A stretch of DNA of 64,000 nucleotides. Origin: Rudaea cellulosilytica DSM 22992. Its GTDB lineage: Bacteria > Pseudomonadota > Gammaproteobacteria > Xanthomonadales > Rhodanobacteraceae. Where the stretch lies: assembly GCF_000378125.1 (NCBI RefSeq), contig NZ_KB899245.1, forward strand, positions 1 to 64,000. The letters run 5' to 3'. Below the pieces are notes generated by a model that was given only the letters and a program-made list of their open reading frames with translations, ran no database searches and was not told the DNA's origin. Below, piece by piece: positions 46,852-57,321 of the stretch (positions are counted from its first letter, which is position 1; each line of letters starts with the position of its first letter). The position numbers were made by a program, and so were the translations under genes.

Positions 46852-47025
46852 GAATACGCGCCGTACTCTTTCGCCTGGTCGCTCGCGCTCGCGGAAACGA
46901 TGGCGATTTTCGCCTTTCCCGACGCCGTCCGAACCGTGCATTTCGTTCTCTCGGAGTCGTCTTTCAACCGATTGAAATCACAAGGATTTTCCGGGTCGAA
47001 ATTTCGCCGGAAGAACGCCTGCGTA

Positions 47026-47034
47026 TGGTAGAAT
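47026..47034 (+). promoter_or_regulatory. Predicted gyrA promoter (extended -10)
   Basis: TGGTAGAAT at 47026-47034 forms an extended -10 (TG-N-TAGAAT), 80 nt before the gyrA ATG. No good -35 sits 17 nt upstream, which is common with extended -10 promoters. Confidence 0.45.
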
Positions 47035-47113
47035 TATGACAGCTGAAATCGCCTGATTTCGCACCCGCGCGAAGCGTCGCGCCCAGCAGAAAAATACCGG
47101 GAAGAATTCCACG

Positions 47114-49795
47114 ATGGCGGACCTGGCCAAAGAAATCATTCGCGTCAACATCGAAGACGAAATGCGGCAGAGCTACCTCGATTACGCGATGAGCGTGATC
47201 GTCGGTCGCGCCCTCCCGGACGTGCGCGATGGCCTCAAACCCGTACATCGCCGCGTGCTCTACGCGATGCAGGAATTGAACAACACCTGGAACCGCTCCT
47301 ACATCAAATGCGCGCGCGTCGTCGGCGACGTGATCGGTAAATACCATCCGCATGGCGACCAGTCGGTGTACGACGCGCTCGTGCGCATGGCGCAGGATTT
47401 TTCGCTGCGCTATCCACTCGTCGACGGCCAGGGCAACTTCGGTTCCGTCGATGGCGACAACGCCGCGGCGATGCGTTACACCGAGTGCCGTCTCGATCGG
47501 CTCACCTCGGAAATCCTTTCCGATCTCGACAAGGAAACGGTCGACTTCCAGCCGAACTACGACGAGAAGGATCTCGAACCGACCGTGTTGCCCGCGCGCG
47601 TGCCGAACCTGCTGGTCAACGGCTCGGCCGGCATCGCGGTCGGCATGGCGACGAACGTGCCGCCGCACAATCTCACCGAGATCGTCGATGCGACGATCGC
47701 GCTGATCGACAATCCCGATCTCGGCTTCGATGAACTGTTGCGCCTCGTGCCGGGGCCGGACTTTCCGACCTACGGCATCATCAACGGTGCGGCCGGGATC
47801 ATCGAGGCGTACAAGACCGGCCGCGGCCGCATCTACGTGCGCGCCAAGGCGGCGATCGAGACCGAAGACAATGGTCGCGAAACGATCATCATCACCGAAC
47901 TGCCGTATCAGGTGAACAAGAAGCGATTGATCGAAGCGATCGCCGAGCTGCACAAGGAGAAGAAGCTCGAAGGCATTTCGCCCGACGGCCTGCGCGACGA
48001 GTCCGACAAGGACGGCATGCGCATCGTCATCGAAGTGCGCAAGGACACGCTGGCCGAAGTGCTGCTGAACAATCTCTACCAGCAGACGCAGATGGAGGTG
48101 ACCTTCGGCATCAACATGGTCGCGCTCGTCGACGGCCAACCGCGCCTGCTCAACCTCAAGGACATCCTCGAAGCGTTCATCCGCCACCGCCGTGAAGTCG
48201 TCACCCGGCGCACGATTTTCGAATTGCGCAAGGCGCGCGACCGCGCGCATGTGCTCGAAGGCCTGACCGTCGCGCTCGCCAACATCGACGAGATGATCGA
48301 GTTGATCAAAACCTCGGCGTCGAGCGAGGAAGCCAAGGAGCGCATGCTCGCCAAGCGCTGGGAGCCGGGCTTGGTGCGCACGTTGCTCGCCGCGGCGGGC
48401 GCGGATGCGTCGAAGCCGGAAGATCTCGCGCCGAACGTCGGCTTGTCCGATATCGGCTACCAATTGTCCGAAGTGCAGGCACAGCAGATTCTCGAAATGC
48501 GTCTCGCGCGCCTGACTGGACTCGAACAGGAAAAGCTCACCGACGAATACAAGGAATTGCTCGGCGTAATCGCCGGCCTGATCGAGATCCTGATGGATCC
48601 CGATGTGCTGCTGCGCGTGATCCGCGACGAGCTGATCGAGATCAAGACGCAGTACGGCGACGCGCGCCGCACCGTGATCCAGGCCAGCCAGGAAGACCTC
48701 GACGTGCTCGACCTGATCGCGTCCGAGGACGTGGTCGTCACGCTTTCGCACGCGGGCTACGCCAAGCGCCAGCCGACCACGGTCTATCGCGCGCAGAAGC
48801 GCGGCGGCAGGGGTCGTTCGGCGACCGCGATCAAGGAAGAGGATTTCGTCGAGAAGCTTTGGGTCGTCAACACGCACGACACGCTGCTCGCGTTCACGAG
48901 CCTGGGCCGCGTGTACTGGCTCAAGGTGTACAAGATTCCCGAGGCCGGCCCGAATTCGCGCGGCCGCCCGATCGTCAACCTGCTGCAGCTCGAAGAGGGC
49001 GAGAAGGTGCAGGCGATCCTGCCGGTGCACGAGTATCGCGAAGACCATTATGTCTTCTTCGCCACGCGCAACGGCACGGTGAAGAAGACGCCGCTGACCG
49101 AGTTCGAATTCCAGTTGCAGAAGGGCAAGGCGGCGATTTCGCTCGACGAGGGCGATGCACTCGTCGACGTGCAGCTCACCGACGGCACGCACGACGTCAT
49201 GTTGTTCGCCTCGAACGGCCGCACCGTGCGCTTCGCCGAAGACGAGGTGCGCGCGATGGGGCGCGGCGCCAGCGGCGTGCGCGGCATCCGCCTCGCTGCA
49301 GGCGCGCAGGTCGTCTCGCTGCTCGTCGTCGAGCATGCCGCGGAACAAGGCGGCGACGAGGAGGAGGCGATCGAAGCGGCCGAGGGCCAGGCGCTTGCCG
49401 AAGAGCCCGCATCACCGTCGGAAACCTACGTGCTCACCGCGACCGAGCGCGGCTACGGCAAGCGCACGCCGCTGTCGAAGTACCCGCGCAAGGGTCGCGG
49501 CATCCAGGGAGTCATCGGCATCCAGTGTTCCGAACGCAATGGCAACCTCGTCGGTGCGGTGGGATTGGACGAAGCACACGAGGTCATGCTGATCTCGAAC
49601 CAGGGCACGCTCGTGCGCACACGCGCGAGCGAAATCGCCAAGGTCGGACGCAATACGCAGGGTGTGACCCTGATTCGCTTGCCAGCCGATGAATCGCTTG
49701 TTGGTGTTGTAGCGATCGACTCGATCGGTGCCGAAGAGGACGAGGCCGGTGAAGCGGATGTCGCTGTGGCAATCTTGCCGCCTCCTGCGGAGTGA
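47114..49795 (+). CDS. gyrA: DNA gyrase subunit A
   Basis: The DNA-cleaving subunit of gyrase. It has 893 residues (875 in E. coli). The catalytic tyrosine is Tyr122 in AAMRYTE. The quinolone-resistance region reads [10 protein letters not shown], so position 83 is Gln instead of the enterobacterial Ser, while Asp87 is kept. The GyrA box QKRGGRGRS is present in the C-terminal beta-pinwheel. An acidic insert of about 30 residues (near 743-775) separates two pinwheel blades. It has its own promoter and ends in a palindrome shared with the convergent peroxiredoxin gene. Confidence 0.99.
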   Translation: MADLAKEIIRVNIEDEMRQSYLDYAMSVIVGRALPDVRDGLKPVHRRVLYAMQELNNTWNRSYIKCARVVGDVIGKYHPHGDQSVYDALVRMAQDFSLRYPLVDGQGNFGSVDGDNAAAMRYTECRLDRLTSEILSDLDKETVDFQPNYDEKDLEPTVLPARVPNLLVNGSAGIAVGMATNVPPHNLTEIVDATIALIDNPDLGFDELLRLVPGPDFPTYGIINGAAGIIEAYKTGRGRIYVRAKAAIETEDNGRETIIITELPYQVNKKRLIEAIAELHKEKKLEGISPDGLRDESDKDGMRIVIEVRKDTLAEVLLNNLYQQTQMEVTFGINMVALVDGQPRLLNLKDILEAFIRHRREVVTRRTIFELRKARDRAHVLEGLTVALANIDEMIELIKTSASSEEAKERMLAKRWEPGLVRTLLAAAGADASKPEDLAPNVGLSDIGYQLSEVQAQQILEMRLARLTGLEQEKLTDEYKELLGVIAGLIEILMDPDVLLRVIRDELIEIKTQYGDARRTVIQASQEDLDVLDLIASEDVVVTLSHAGYAKRQPTTVYRAQKRGGRGRSATAIKEEDFVEKLWVVNTHDTLLAFTSLGRVYWLKVYKIPEAGPNSRGRPIVNLLQLEEGEKVQAILPVHEYREDHYVFFATRNGTVKKTPLTEFEFQLQKGKAAISLDEGDALVDVQLTDGTHDVMLFASNGRTVRFAEDEVRAMGRGASGVRGIRLAAGAQVVSLLVVEHAAEQGGDEEEAIEAAEGQALAEEPASPSETYVLTATERGYGKRTPLSKYPRKGRGIQGVIGIQCSERNGNLVGAVGLDEAHEVMLISNQGTLVRTRASEIAKVGRNTQGVTLIRLPADESLVGVVAIDSIGAEEDEAGEADVAVAILPPPAE

Positions 49796-49799
49796 AGTG

Positions 49800-49833
49800 C
49801 ATGTAGGCTGGGCTGACAAGCCCAGCCTACATG
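49800..49833. terminator. Perfect palindrome between gyrA and the peroxiredoxin gene
   Basis: A 15-bp perfect stem (CATGTAGGCTGGGCT and its complement) with a GACA loop, lying between convergent genes. No T-run follows. The TGTAGGCTGGGCT text resembles a dispersed proteobacterial repeat, so it may be both a repeat and a bidirectional transcription barrier. Confidence 0.55.
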
Positions 49834-49841
49834 TGGCGTGA

Positions 49842-50318
49842 TCAGATCACCGCGAGCATCGACGCCGCGTCAGAGACTTTGAACTCGCCAGGCGCCTCGA
49901 GATTCAATGCCTTGACCACGCCATCGTCGGCATACAGCGCAAAGCGCTTGCCGCGCATGCCGAGGCCGAACGCGGTGCCGTCCATTTCGAGGCCGAGCGC
50001 CTTGGTGAACGCGCCGTTGCCGTCGGCGAGCATCCACAGGCCTTCGGGCACGTGCTGGTTCTTCGCCCACGCGTCCATGACGAAGGCGTCGTTAACCGCG
50101 ATGCAGGCCACGTCCACGTTCTTGCCCTTGAACTCCGCGAATTTTTCCACGTAGCCGGGCAGATGCTTGGCCGAGCAGGTTGGCGTGAACGCGCCGGGCA
50201 CGGAGAACAGTACGACCTTCTTGCCCTTGAAAATCTCGTCCGTATTGACCGCCTGCACGCCGTCCTTGAGGTAGTTGAGGGTGACGTTGGGGAGGGTGTC
50301 GCCTACGGCGATGGTCAT
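49842..50318 (-). CDS. Prx5-type peroxiredoxin
   Basis: A 158-residue thiol peroxidase. The start MTIAVGDTLPNVTLNYLKDG is preceded by AGGACC. The peroxidatic cysteine lies in the family motif PGAFTPTCSAKHLPGY near residue 50, and the later FGLGMRGKRFALYADDGVV region is typical of the atypical 2-Cys/1-Cys Prx5 group that uses glutaredoxin or glutathione. It reduces H2O2 and alkyl peroxides in the cytoplasm. Monocistronic by context. Confidence 0.93.
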   Translation of the reverse strand: MTIAVGDTLPNVTLNYLKDGVQAVNTDEIFKGKKVVLFSVPGAFTPTCSAKHLPGYVEKFAEFKGKNVDVACIAVNDAFVMDAWAKNQHVPEGLWMLADGNGAFTKALGLEMDGTAFGLGMRGKRFALYADDGVVKALNLEAPGEFKVSDAASMLAVI

Positions 50319-50452
50319 GGCTCTGGTCCTTTCAGGTTGTGGGTGTCGATCATAAGGCTTAACCCGCAGCAACTTCATCCCTTGAAAAGATTTCGGCCAT
50401 CCGCATTTTTCTTGCCAGCGGGCAATCGGCCCGAATCACTTCAGGAAAAGAT

Positions 50453-50851
50453 ATGACCATCACCCACTATCAGAACTGGCTGCGCCCGCATCACCGCCAT
50501 TTCTTCGTCAACCACCAAGATGCGAACTCGTGGACGCCGCGCGTCGACGTGCGCGAAGAAGACAATCGCTACGTTATCGTTGCCGACATCCCCGGCGTGG
50601 ACTCGAAGGACATCGAGATCAGCATGGACAAGAGCGTGCTGACGATCAAGGGCGAGCGCAAGTCGGAGACGATCGCCGAGAACGCGAAAGTGACGCGCGT
50701 CGAGCGCCGCCAAGGTGCCTTCGAGCGCAGCTTTGCGCTGCCGGACAGCGCCGATGCAGACGCGATCACGGCCAGCGGCAAGAACGGTGTTCTCGAGATC
50801 GCGATCCCGAAGAAGGCGCAGGCGGCGCCGCGCAAGATCGTGGTGAACTGA
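50453..50851 (+). CDS. Small heat-shock protein (Hsp20 family)
   Basis: A 132-residue ATP-independent holdase chaperone. The alpha-crystallin domain spans about residues 22-120 (TPRVDVREEDNRYVIVADIPGV, then GVLEIAIPK with the C-terminal dimer-groove motif). The N-terminal arm is short and the C-terminal tail is brief. RBS AGGAAA precedes the ATG. A strong terminator follows, and the next gene is a DnaJ-like co-chaperone; shared heat-shock control is possible but no sigma32 site was identified. Confidence 0.94.
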   Translation: MTITHYQNWLRPHHRHFFVNHQDANSWTPRVDVREEDNRYVIVADIPGVDSKDIEISMDKSVLTIKGERKSETIAENAKVTRVERRQGAFERSFALPDSADADAITASGKNGVLEIAIPKKAQAAPRKIVVN

Positions 50852-50879
50852 GTTTCTCGAAGCCTCGTTGTTGACACAA

Positions 50880-50906
50880 CCCGCGGTCAGCTATGCTGGC
50901 CGCGGG
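50880..50906 (+). terminator. hsp20 terminator
   Basis: A 12-bp stem CCCGCGGTCAGC/GCTGGCCGCGGG (one T:G wobble) around TAT, followed by CGTTTCCGTTTTTC. It is a strong intrinsic terminator for the small heat-shock gene. Confidence 0.85.
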
Positions 50907-50921
50907 CGTTTCCGTTTTTCG

Positions 50922-51043
50922 CCGTCATCTCGACATGGACAGCCGGACTGCGAAGGCAGGATGCCGAAGCGAACATTCGCGCAGCGAATGGCCCGAAGGG
51001 CATGCCGCAGGAGCGGCATGTAATCCAGACCGCCGGGATGACG
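50922..51043. repeat. Composite REP-like repeat between hsp20 and cbpA-like gene
   Basis: Outer arms CGTCATC and GATGACG enclose about 105 bp. Inside are a CATTCGC/GCGAATG hairpin and a perfect CATGCCGC/GCGGCATG hairpin with an AGGA loop. No ORF or promoter is evident. It looks like a multi-palindrome BIME-type intergenic element related to the CGTCATTCCCGC palindromes near 15.96 and 18.6 kb. Confidence 0.55.
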
Positions 51044-51087
51044 AGCTGGCGTCCTCTCCAATTGTTGACCGCTAACGCGAATCACGC

Positions 51088-51990
51088 ATGCAATTCAAAG
51101 ACTACTACGACATCCTCGGCGTCAAGCCCGGCGCGACCGAAGCGGAGATCAAGACCGCTTATCGCAAGCTCGCCAAGAAATACCATCCGGACGTGAGCAA
51201 GGAGGCCGGCGCCGAGGAGAAGTTCAAGGCAGTCAACGAGGCCTACGAGGCGCTGCGCGATCCCGCGAAGCGCAAGGCCTACGACCAGATCAAGGCGCAG
51301 GGTTACCGGCCCGGGCAGGAATACCAGCCGCCGCCGGATTTCGGTGGCGGGCAAGGTTTCGATTTTTCCGACGCGGGCGAAGGCGGGTTTTCGGATTTCT
51401 TCGAGTCGTTGTTCGGTGCCGGCGCGCGTCCAGGCCCCCGCGGTCGCACCGGTCCGCGCCGTGGTCGCGACGTGCAGGCGCGTGTCGAAATTCCACTCGC
51501 CACCGCGTTCAGAGGGGGTAAGGAGCGGATCACGCTGCGCGACGGCAGCGGCGACGAACGTACGCTCGAGGTGAAGATTCCCGCGGGCATCCTGCCGGGG
51601 CAGCAGATTCGCCTCGCCGGGCAGGGATCGCCAGGCTCGCAAGGCGCAGCGGCGGGCGACCTGCTGCTCGAAATCGCGCTCGGCGAGGACGGCCGCTTCC
51701 ATCTCGATGGCCGCGACGTGTTGCTGACCCTGGCTATCGCACCATGGCAAGCCGCGCTGGGCGGCACGGTGACCGTGCCCACGCTGGCGGGCGACGTGGA
51801 GCTGAAGATTCCCGCCGGTTCCGACTCCGGCAAGAAGATGCGCTTGCGCGGCCGCGGCATGCCCGGCACTGTGCCGGGCGATCAGTTCGTGACGCTGCAG
51901 ATCCACGCACCGCCCGCGCAGACCGACGCACAGCGTAAGCTTTACGAGCAGATGGCAAAGGAATTCGGCGAATCGGCCGTGCGCGTCTGA
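51088..51990 (+). CDS. cbpA: DnaJ-like co-chaperone / curved DNA-binding protein CbpA
   Basis: A 300-residue type II J-domain protein. The J domain at residues 1-68 has the HPD motif in [13 protein letters not shown] Gly/Phe/Pro-rich linker (~75-125) and two C-terminal substrate-binding beta domains follow; the zinc-finger repeats of DnaJ are absent. CbpA proteins stimulate DnaK and bind curved DNA. A cbpM partner is not adjacent. The start lacks a strong RBS, but the sequence begins exactly at the usual [12 protein letters not shown]. Confidence 0.93.
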   Translation: MQFKDYYDILGVKPGATEAEIKTAYRKLAKKYHPDVSKEAGAEEKFKAVNEAYEALRDPAKRKAYDQIKAQGYRPGQEYQPPPDFGGGQGFDFSDAGEGGFSDFFESLFGAGARPGPRGRTGPRRGRDVQARVEIPLATAFRGGKERITLRDGSGDERTLEVKIPAGILPGQQIRLAGQGSPGSQGAAAGDLLLEIALGEDGRFHLDGRDVLLTLAIAPWQAALGGTVTVPTLAGDVELKIPAGSDSGKKMRLRGRGMPGTVPGDQFVTLQIHAPPAQTDAQRKLYEQMAKEFGESAVRV

Positions 51991-52037
51991 GCGAAGACAA
52001 ATCTGATGTGATTAGAGCGGATCGAAAAAGCGCCGAT

Positions 52038-52069
52038 GCGGATGGAGCGAATCAACGAACTCCATCCGC
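52038..52069. terminator. Hairpin between convergent cbpA-like and pilH-like genes
   Basis: A perfect 10-bp stem GCGGATGGAG/CTCCATCCGC with a 12-nt loop. No clear T-run follows on either strand. Its position between convergent genes suggests a shared transcription end. Confidence 0.45.
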
Positions 52070-52110
52070 GCAAATCGTGGTTTGATTCGCGTCGCGCGCT
52101 CTATTGCCGA

Positions 52111-52482
52111 TCAAGCCGCCGCGGGCAACAGATTCTTGATCGCCTGCATGAGTTCCTTCTCGTCGATCGGCTTGGTCACGTAGGCTTTCGCACCTTGGCG
52201 CATGCCCCAGACCTTGTCGGTTTCCTGGCCTTTGGTGGTGACGAGAATGACCGGGATATGCTTCGTCGTAGGCTCGCGCGCGAGCGTGCGCGTGGCCTGG
52301 AAGCCGTTGAGGTTGGGCATCACCACGTCCATGAGGATCAGGTCGGGGATTTCGCGCTTGGCGGTATCCACGCCAGCGGCACCATCCTCGGCCGTGGTTG
52401 CGAGATGGCCGAGTTTTTCGACGATGCGTTTGAGGCCCAGCAATTGCGTGGGCGAGTCGTCAACGATCAGTATGCGCGCCAT
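52111..52482 (-). CDS. PilH/PilG-like single-domain response regulator
   Basis: A 123-residue CheY-like receiver without an output domain. The phosphoacceptor Asp is in LILMDVVMPNLNGF, with the acidic pair in ILIVDDSPT, the conserved Thr in ILVTTKGQ and Lys in YVTKPID. The sequence resembles PilH of the type IV pilus chemosensory (Chp) system. No pilG, pilI, pilJ or chpA gene is nearby, so this is an orphan copy or a separately placed pilH. Confidence 0.8.
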   Translation of the reverse strand: MARILIVDDSPTQLLGLKRIVEKLGHLATTAEDGAAGVDTAKREIPDLILMDVVMPNLNGFQATRTLAREPTTKHIPVILVTTKGQETDKVWGMRQGAKAYVTKPIDEKELMQAIKNLLPAAA

Positions 52483-52602
52483 GGACGGATGCCTGCCCCC
52501 TGCAGGATTGATTGAAGGTTGATTGTAGGCACAAGTTCTCGATTGCGACAGCGTTCCTGAATATGCGTGACGGACATCACTATTTTGCGATGTCCGCCAC
52601 GC

Positions 52603-53595
52603 TCAAAGTTTGACCACGGTGCGACCAAACGAGCCGCCTGCGAGCATGGTGTCGAACACGGCCGGCAACCCGTCCAGGCCGACTTCGCGCGTGGCGATTC
52701 GGTCCAGATGCGCCGGTTTCCAGTCGCTCGCCAGATGTTGCCACACCGCATCGCGGATGTCGCGCGCCGTGCCTGCCGAGGCGATGCCGAGCAGGCTGAC
52801 GCCGCGCAGGATGAAGGGCATCACTGTTGTCGCCAGCGCGGGATCGGCGGCGAGTCCGCAGCTGGCGATGTTGCCGTAGGGATGGATGACGCGGGTCAAG
52901 CCGGCGAGCATCTCGCCGCCGACGTTGTCGATTGCGCCAGCCCAGCGGCTCGTTTCGAGCGGGCGCTGGCCCCAGTACAGGTCCTTGCGCGAGATGCATT
53001 GTTTGGCGCCGAGCGCGATCAGGTCGTCGAAGTGTTCGAGCTTGCCGCTGATCGCATGCGCCTCGTAGCCAGCGCGCGTGAGGATGTCGATCGCGAGCGA
53101 GCCGACGCCGCCGGTCGCGCCGGTGACGACGATCGGCCCAAGCGAGGGTACTTGTCCATTTTGTTGCATTCTATACAACGACAGGCCGGCGGTGAAACCG
53201 GCCGTGCCGAGGATCATCGCCTCGCGCAGCGTCAGCCCTTTCGGCAGCGGAATCGTCCATTTCGATTCAAGTCGTGCGTATTGCGCATAGCCGCCGTCGC
53301 GCGTCTCCGACAGGCCGCAGCCGGTGACGAGCACCGCGTCGCCTTCCTTGAACTTCGCATCGCTCGACTCGACGACGTGGCCGGCGACGTCGATGCCGCC
53401 GACCAGCGGCGACTCGCGCAGGATCTTGCCCTTGCCGGTGCCGGCGAGCGCGTCCTTGTAGTTGATCGACGAGTAAGCGACCTTGATGACGATTTCGCCG
53501 GGCGAGAGGTCGTCGATCTTCAGTTGCTCTATGCCGGCGCGGTAGTTGCCTCGCTCGGCGTGGATGCGGAAGGCGGAAAAATTTTCGATGCTCAT
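52603..53595 (-). CDS. AcuI/YhdH-type acrylyl-CoA reductase (MDR superfamily)
   Basis: A 330-residue NADPH-dependent reductase. The start at 53595 (MSIENFSAFRIHAERGNYR) follows AAAGGA. The N-terminal GroES-like domain contains YSSINYKDALAGTGKGKILR, and the Rossmann domain contains VTGATGGVGSLAIDIL; no zinc ligands are evident, as in the YhdH/AcuI group. These enzymes reduce acrylyl-CoA and related alkenals. The next gene upstream is an LCMT-like methyltransferase starting elsewhere; a shared function is not apparent. Confidence 0.9.
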   Translation of the reverse strand: MSIENFSAFRIHAERGNYRAGIEQLKIDDLSPGEIVIKVAYSSINYKDALAGTGKGKILRESPLVGGIDVAGHVVESSDAKFKEGDAVLVTGCGLSETRDGGYAQYARLESKWTIPLPKGLTLREAMILGTAGFTAGLSLYRMQQNGQVPSLGPIVVTGATGGVGSLAIDILTRAGYEAHAISGKLEHFDDLIALGAKQCISRKDLYWGQRPLETSRWAGAIDNVGGEMLAGLTRVIHPYGNIASCGLAADPALATTVMPFILRGVSLLGIASAGTARDIRDAVWQHLASDWKPAHLDRIATREVGLDGLPAVFDTMLAGGSFGRTVVKL

Positions 53596-53605
53596 GCGTA
53601 GTCCT

Positions 53606-54460
53606 TTAGCTGCGTTCAAACAGAGCGATGCCCGACATGCGCCGCCAGGCTTCGCGGCGCGCGGCCGGCTGGAAGCGCGACAACCAGCGCCAGACGTATG
53701 CGCCGCGCATCGTGCGGTTGATGCGGAAGGATTCGTCCCAGGTCGAGCGGAACTCGGCTTCGCGCCAGCCTAGCGGCGCGAAGAAGGCAGTGCCTTCAGC
53801 GGGGCCGAACAGGAACGGCGCGTTGCCGTCGCGCAGTTTGGGCGACCAGCGGCGCTCGAGAAGCTTGAGCAGCATCGGCGAAGCGAGGTCGGCGAGCCAC
53901 CAGCGGGCCTGCGCGGTTTCGTGCAGATCACGCGCGAGCTCGGCGACCTGCTCGGCTTCGAGGTAGATCAGCAGCCCTTCGGTGATCACCAGCAGCGGGC
54001 CTTGCGCGCGTGCATGCGCGAACACTTCGCGGCGCCGCTCGGCCACGCGCAGGTCGGCTTCGATTAAGTCCAACTTGCAGCGCGGGGTTTCTCCGGACAT
54101 CTGTTCGCGGTAGTAGGCGACCATCTCCGGCATGTCCACATGCAGCCACTGCAGCGCAGTGGGCAAGTCGAGGCGGTAGGGTCGTGCGTCGAGGCCCGCG
54201 GCGAGATCGAGTACGCAGCGCACGCCTTCGCGCACACAGCGCTGCACGATCTCGTCGATGACGACCGTGCGCACGACCAACGGCCAACTCAGCGACTGAC
54301 CGTTTGGAATCGAGGCAACGATGGCTTCCCCGCGCGCGCCGGCGAGGCGGCGCGCGTACGGATCTTGGAACAACGCATCGCGTCGCTCGCTCTCCATTGC
54401 GCGGTACACCGCCACCCAAAGCGCGGTGTCGGAAACGTTGCGGATCGGATTTGTCGCCAT
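53606..54460 (-). CDS. SAM-dependent methyltransferase, LCMT/PPM-like family
   Basis: A 284-residue class I methyltransferase. The opening RNVSDTALWVAVYRAMESERRDALFQDPYAR, motif I VLDLAAGLDARPYRLD and LLVITEGLLIYLEAEQV are typical of the leucine carboxyl methyltransferase-like family (TIGR00027 type). Members methylate carboxyl or hydroxyl groups of small molecules or unknown targets. It sits 25 nt after lpd on the same strand and may be read through from the sucAB-lpd operon. Substrate unknown. Confidence 0.85.
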   Translation of the reverse strand: MATNPIRNVSDTALWVAVYRAMESERRDALFQDPYARRLAGARGEAIVASIPNGQSLSWPLVVRTVVIDEIVQRCVREGVRCVLDLAAGLDARPYRLDLPTALQWLHVDMPEMVAYYREQMSGETPRCKLDLIEADLRVAERRREVFAHARAQGPLLVITEGLLIYLEAEQVAELARDLHETAQARWWLADLASPMLLKLLERRWSPKLRDGNAPFLFGPAEGTAFFAPLGWREAEFRSTWDESFRINRTMRGAYVWRWLSRFQPAARREAWRRMSGIALFERS

Positions 54461-54485
54461 TGCGCGCTCCGCGACGCCGCGCCGA

Positions 54486-57234
<2,749 letters not shown>

Positions 57235-57321
57235 TTTCTGTCCTTTGTGGAATTGTATACTTCTAGAAATCGTCCAACTTTCCCGCGCGTGCCATTGCGC
57301 ACGCGCAGGTGAAGCGAATGT

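Noticed and set aside
46964-49348. A 794-codon minus-strand open frame opposite gyrA
   Set aside because: GyrA is certain on the plus strand; the antisense product has shadow-type composition and no start signal.
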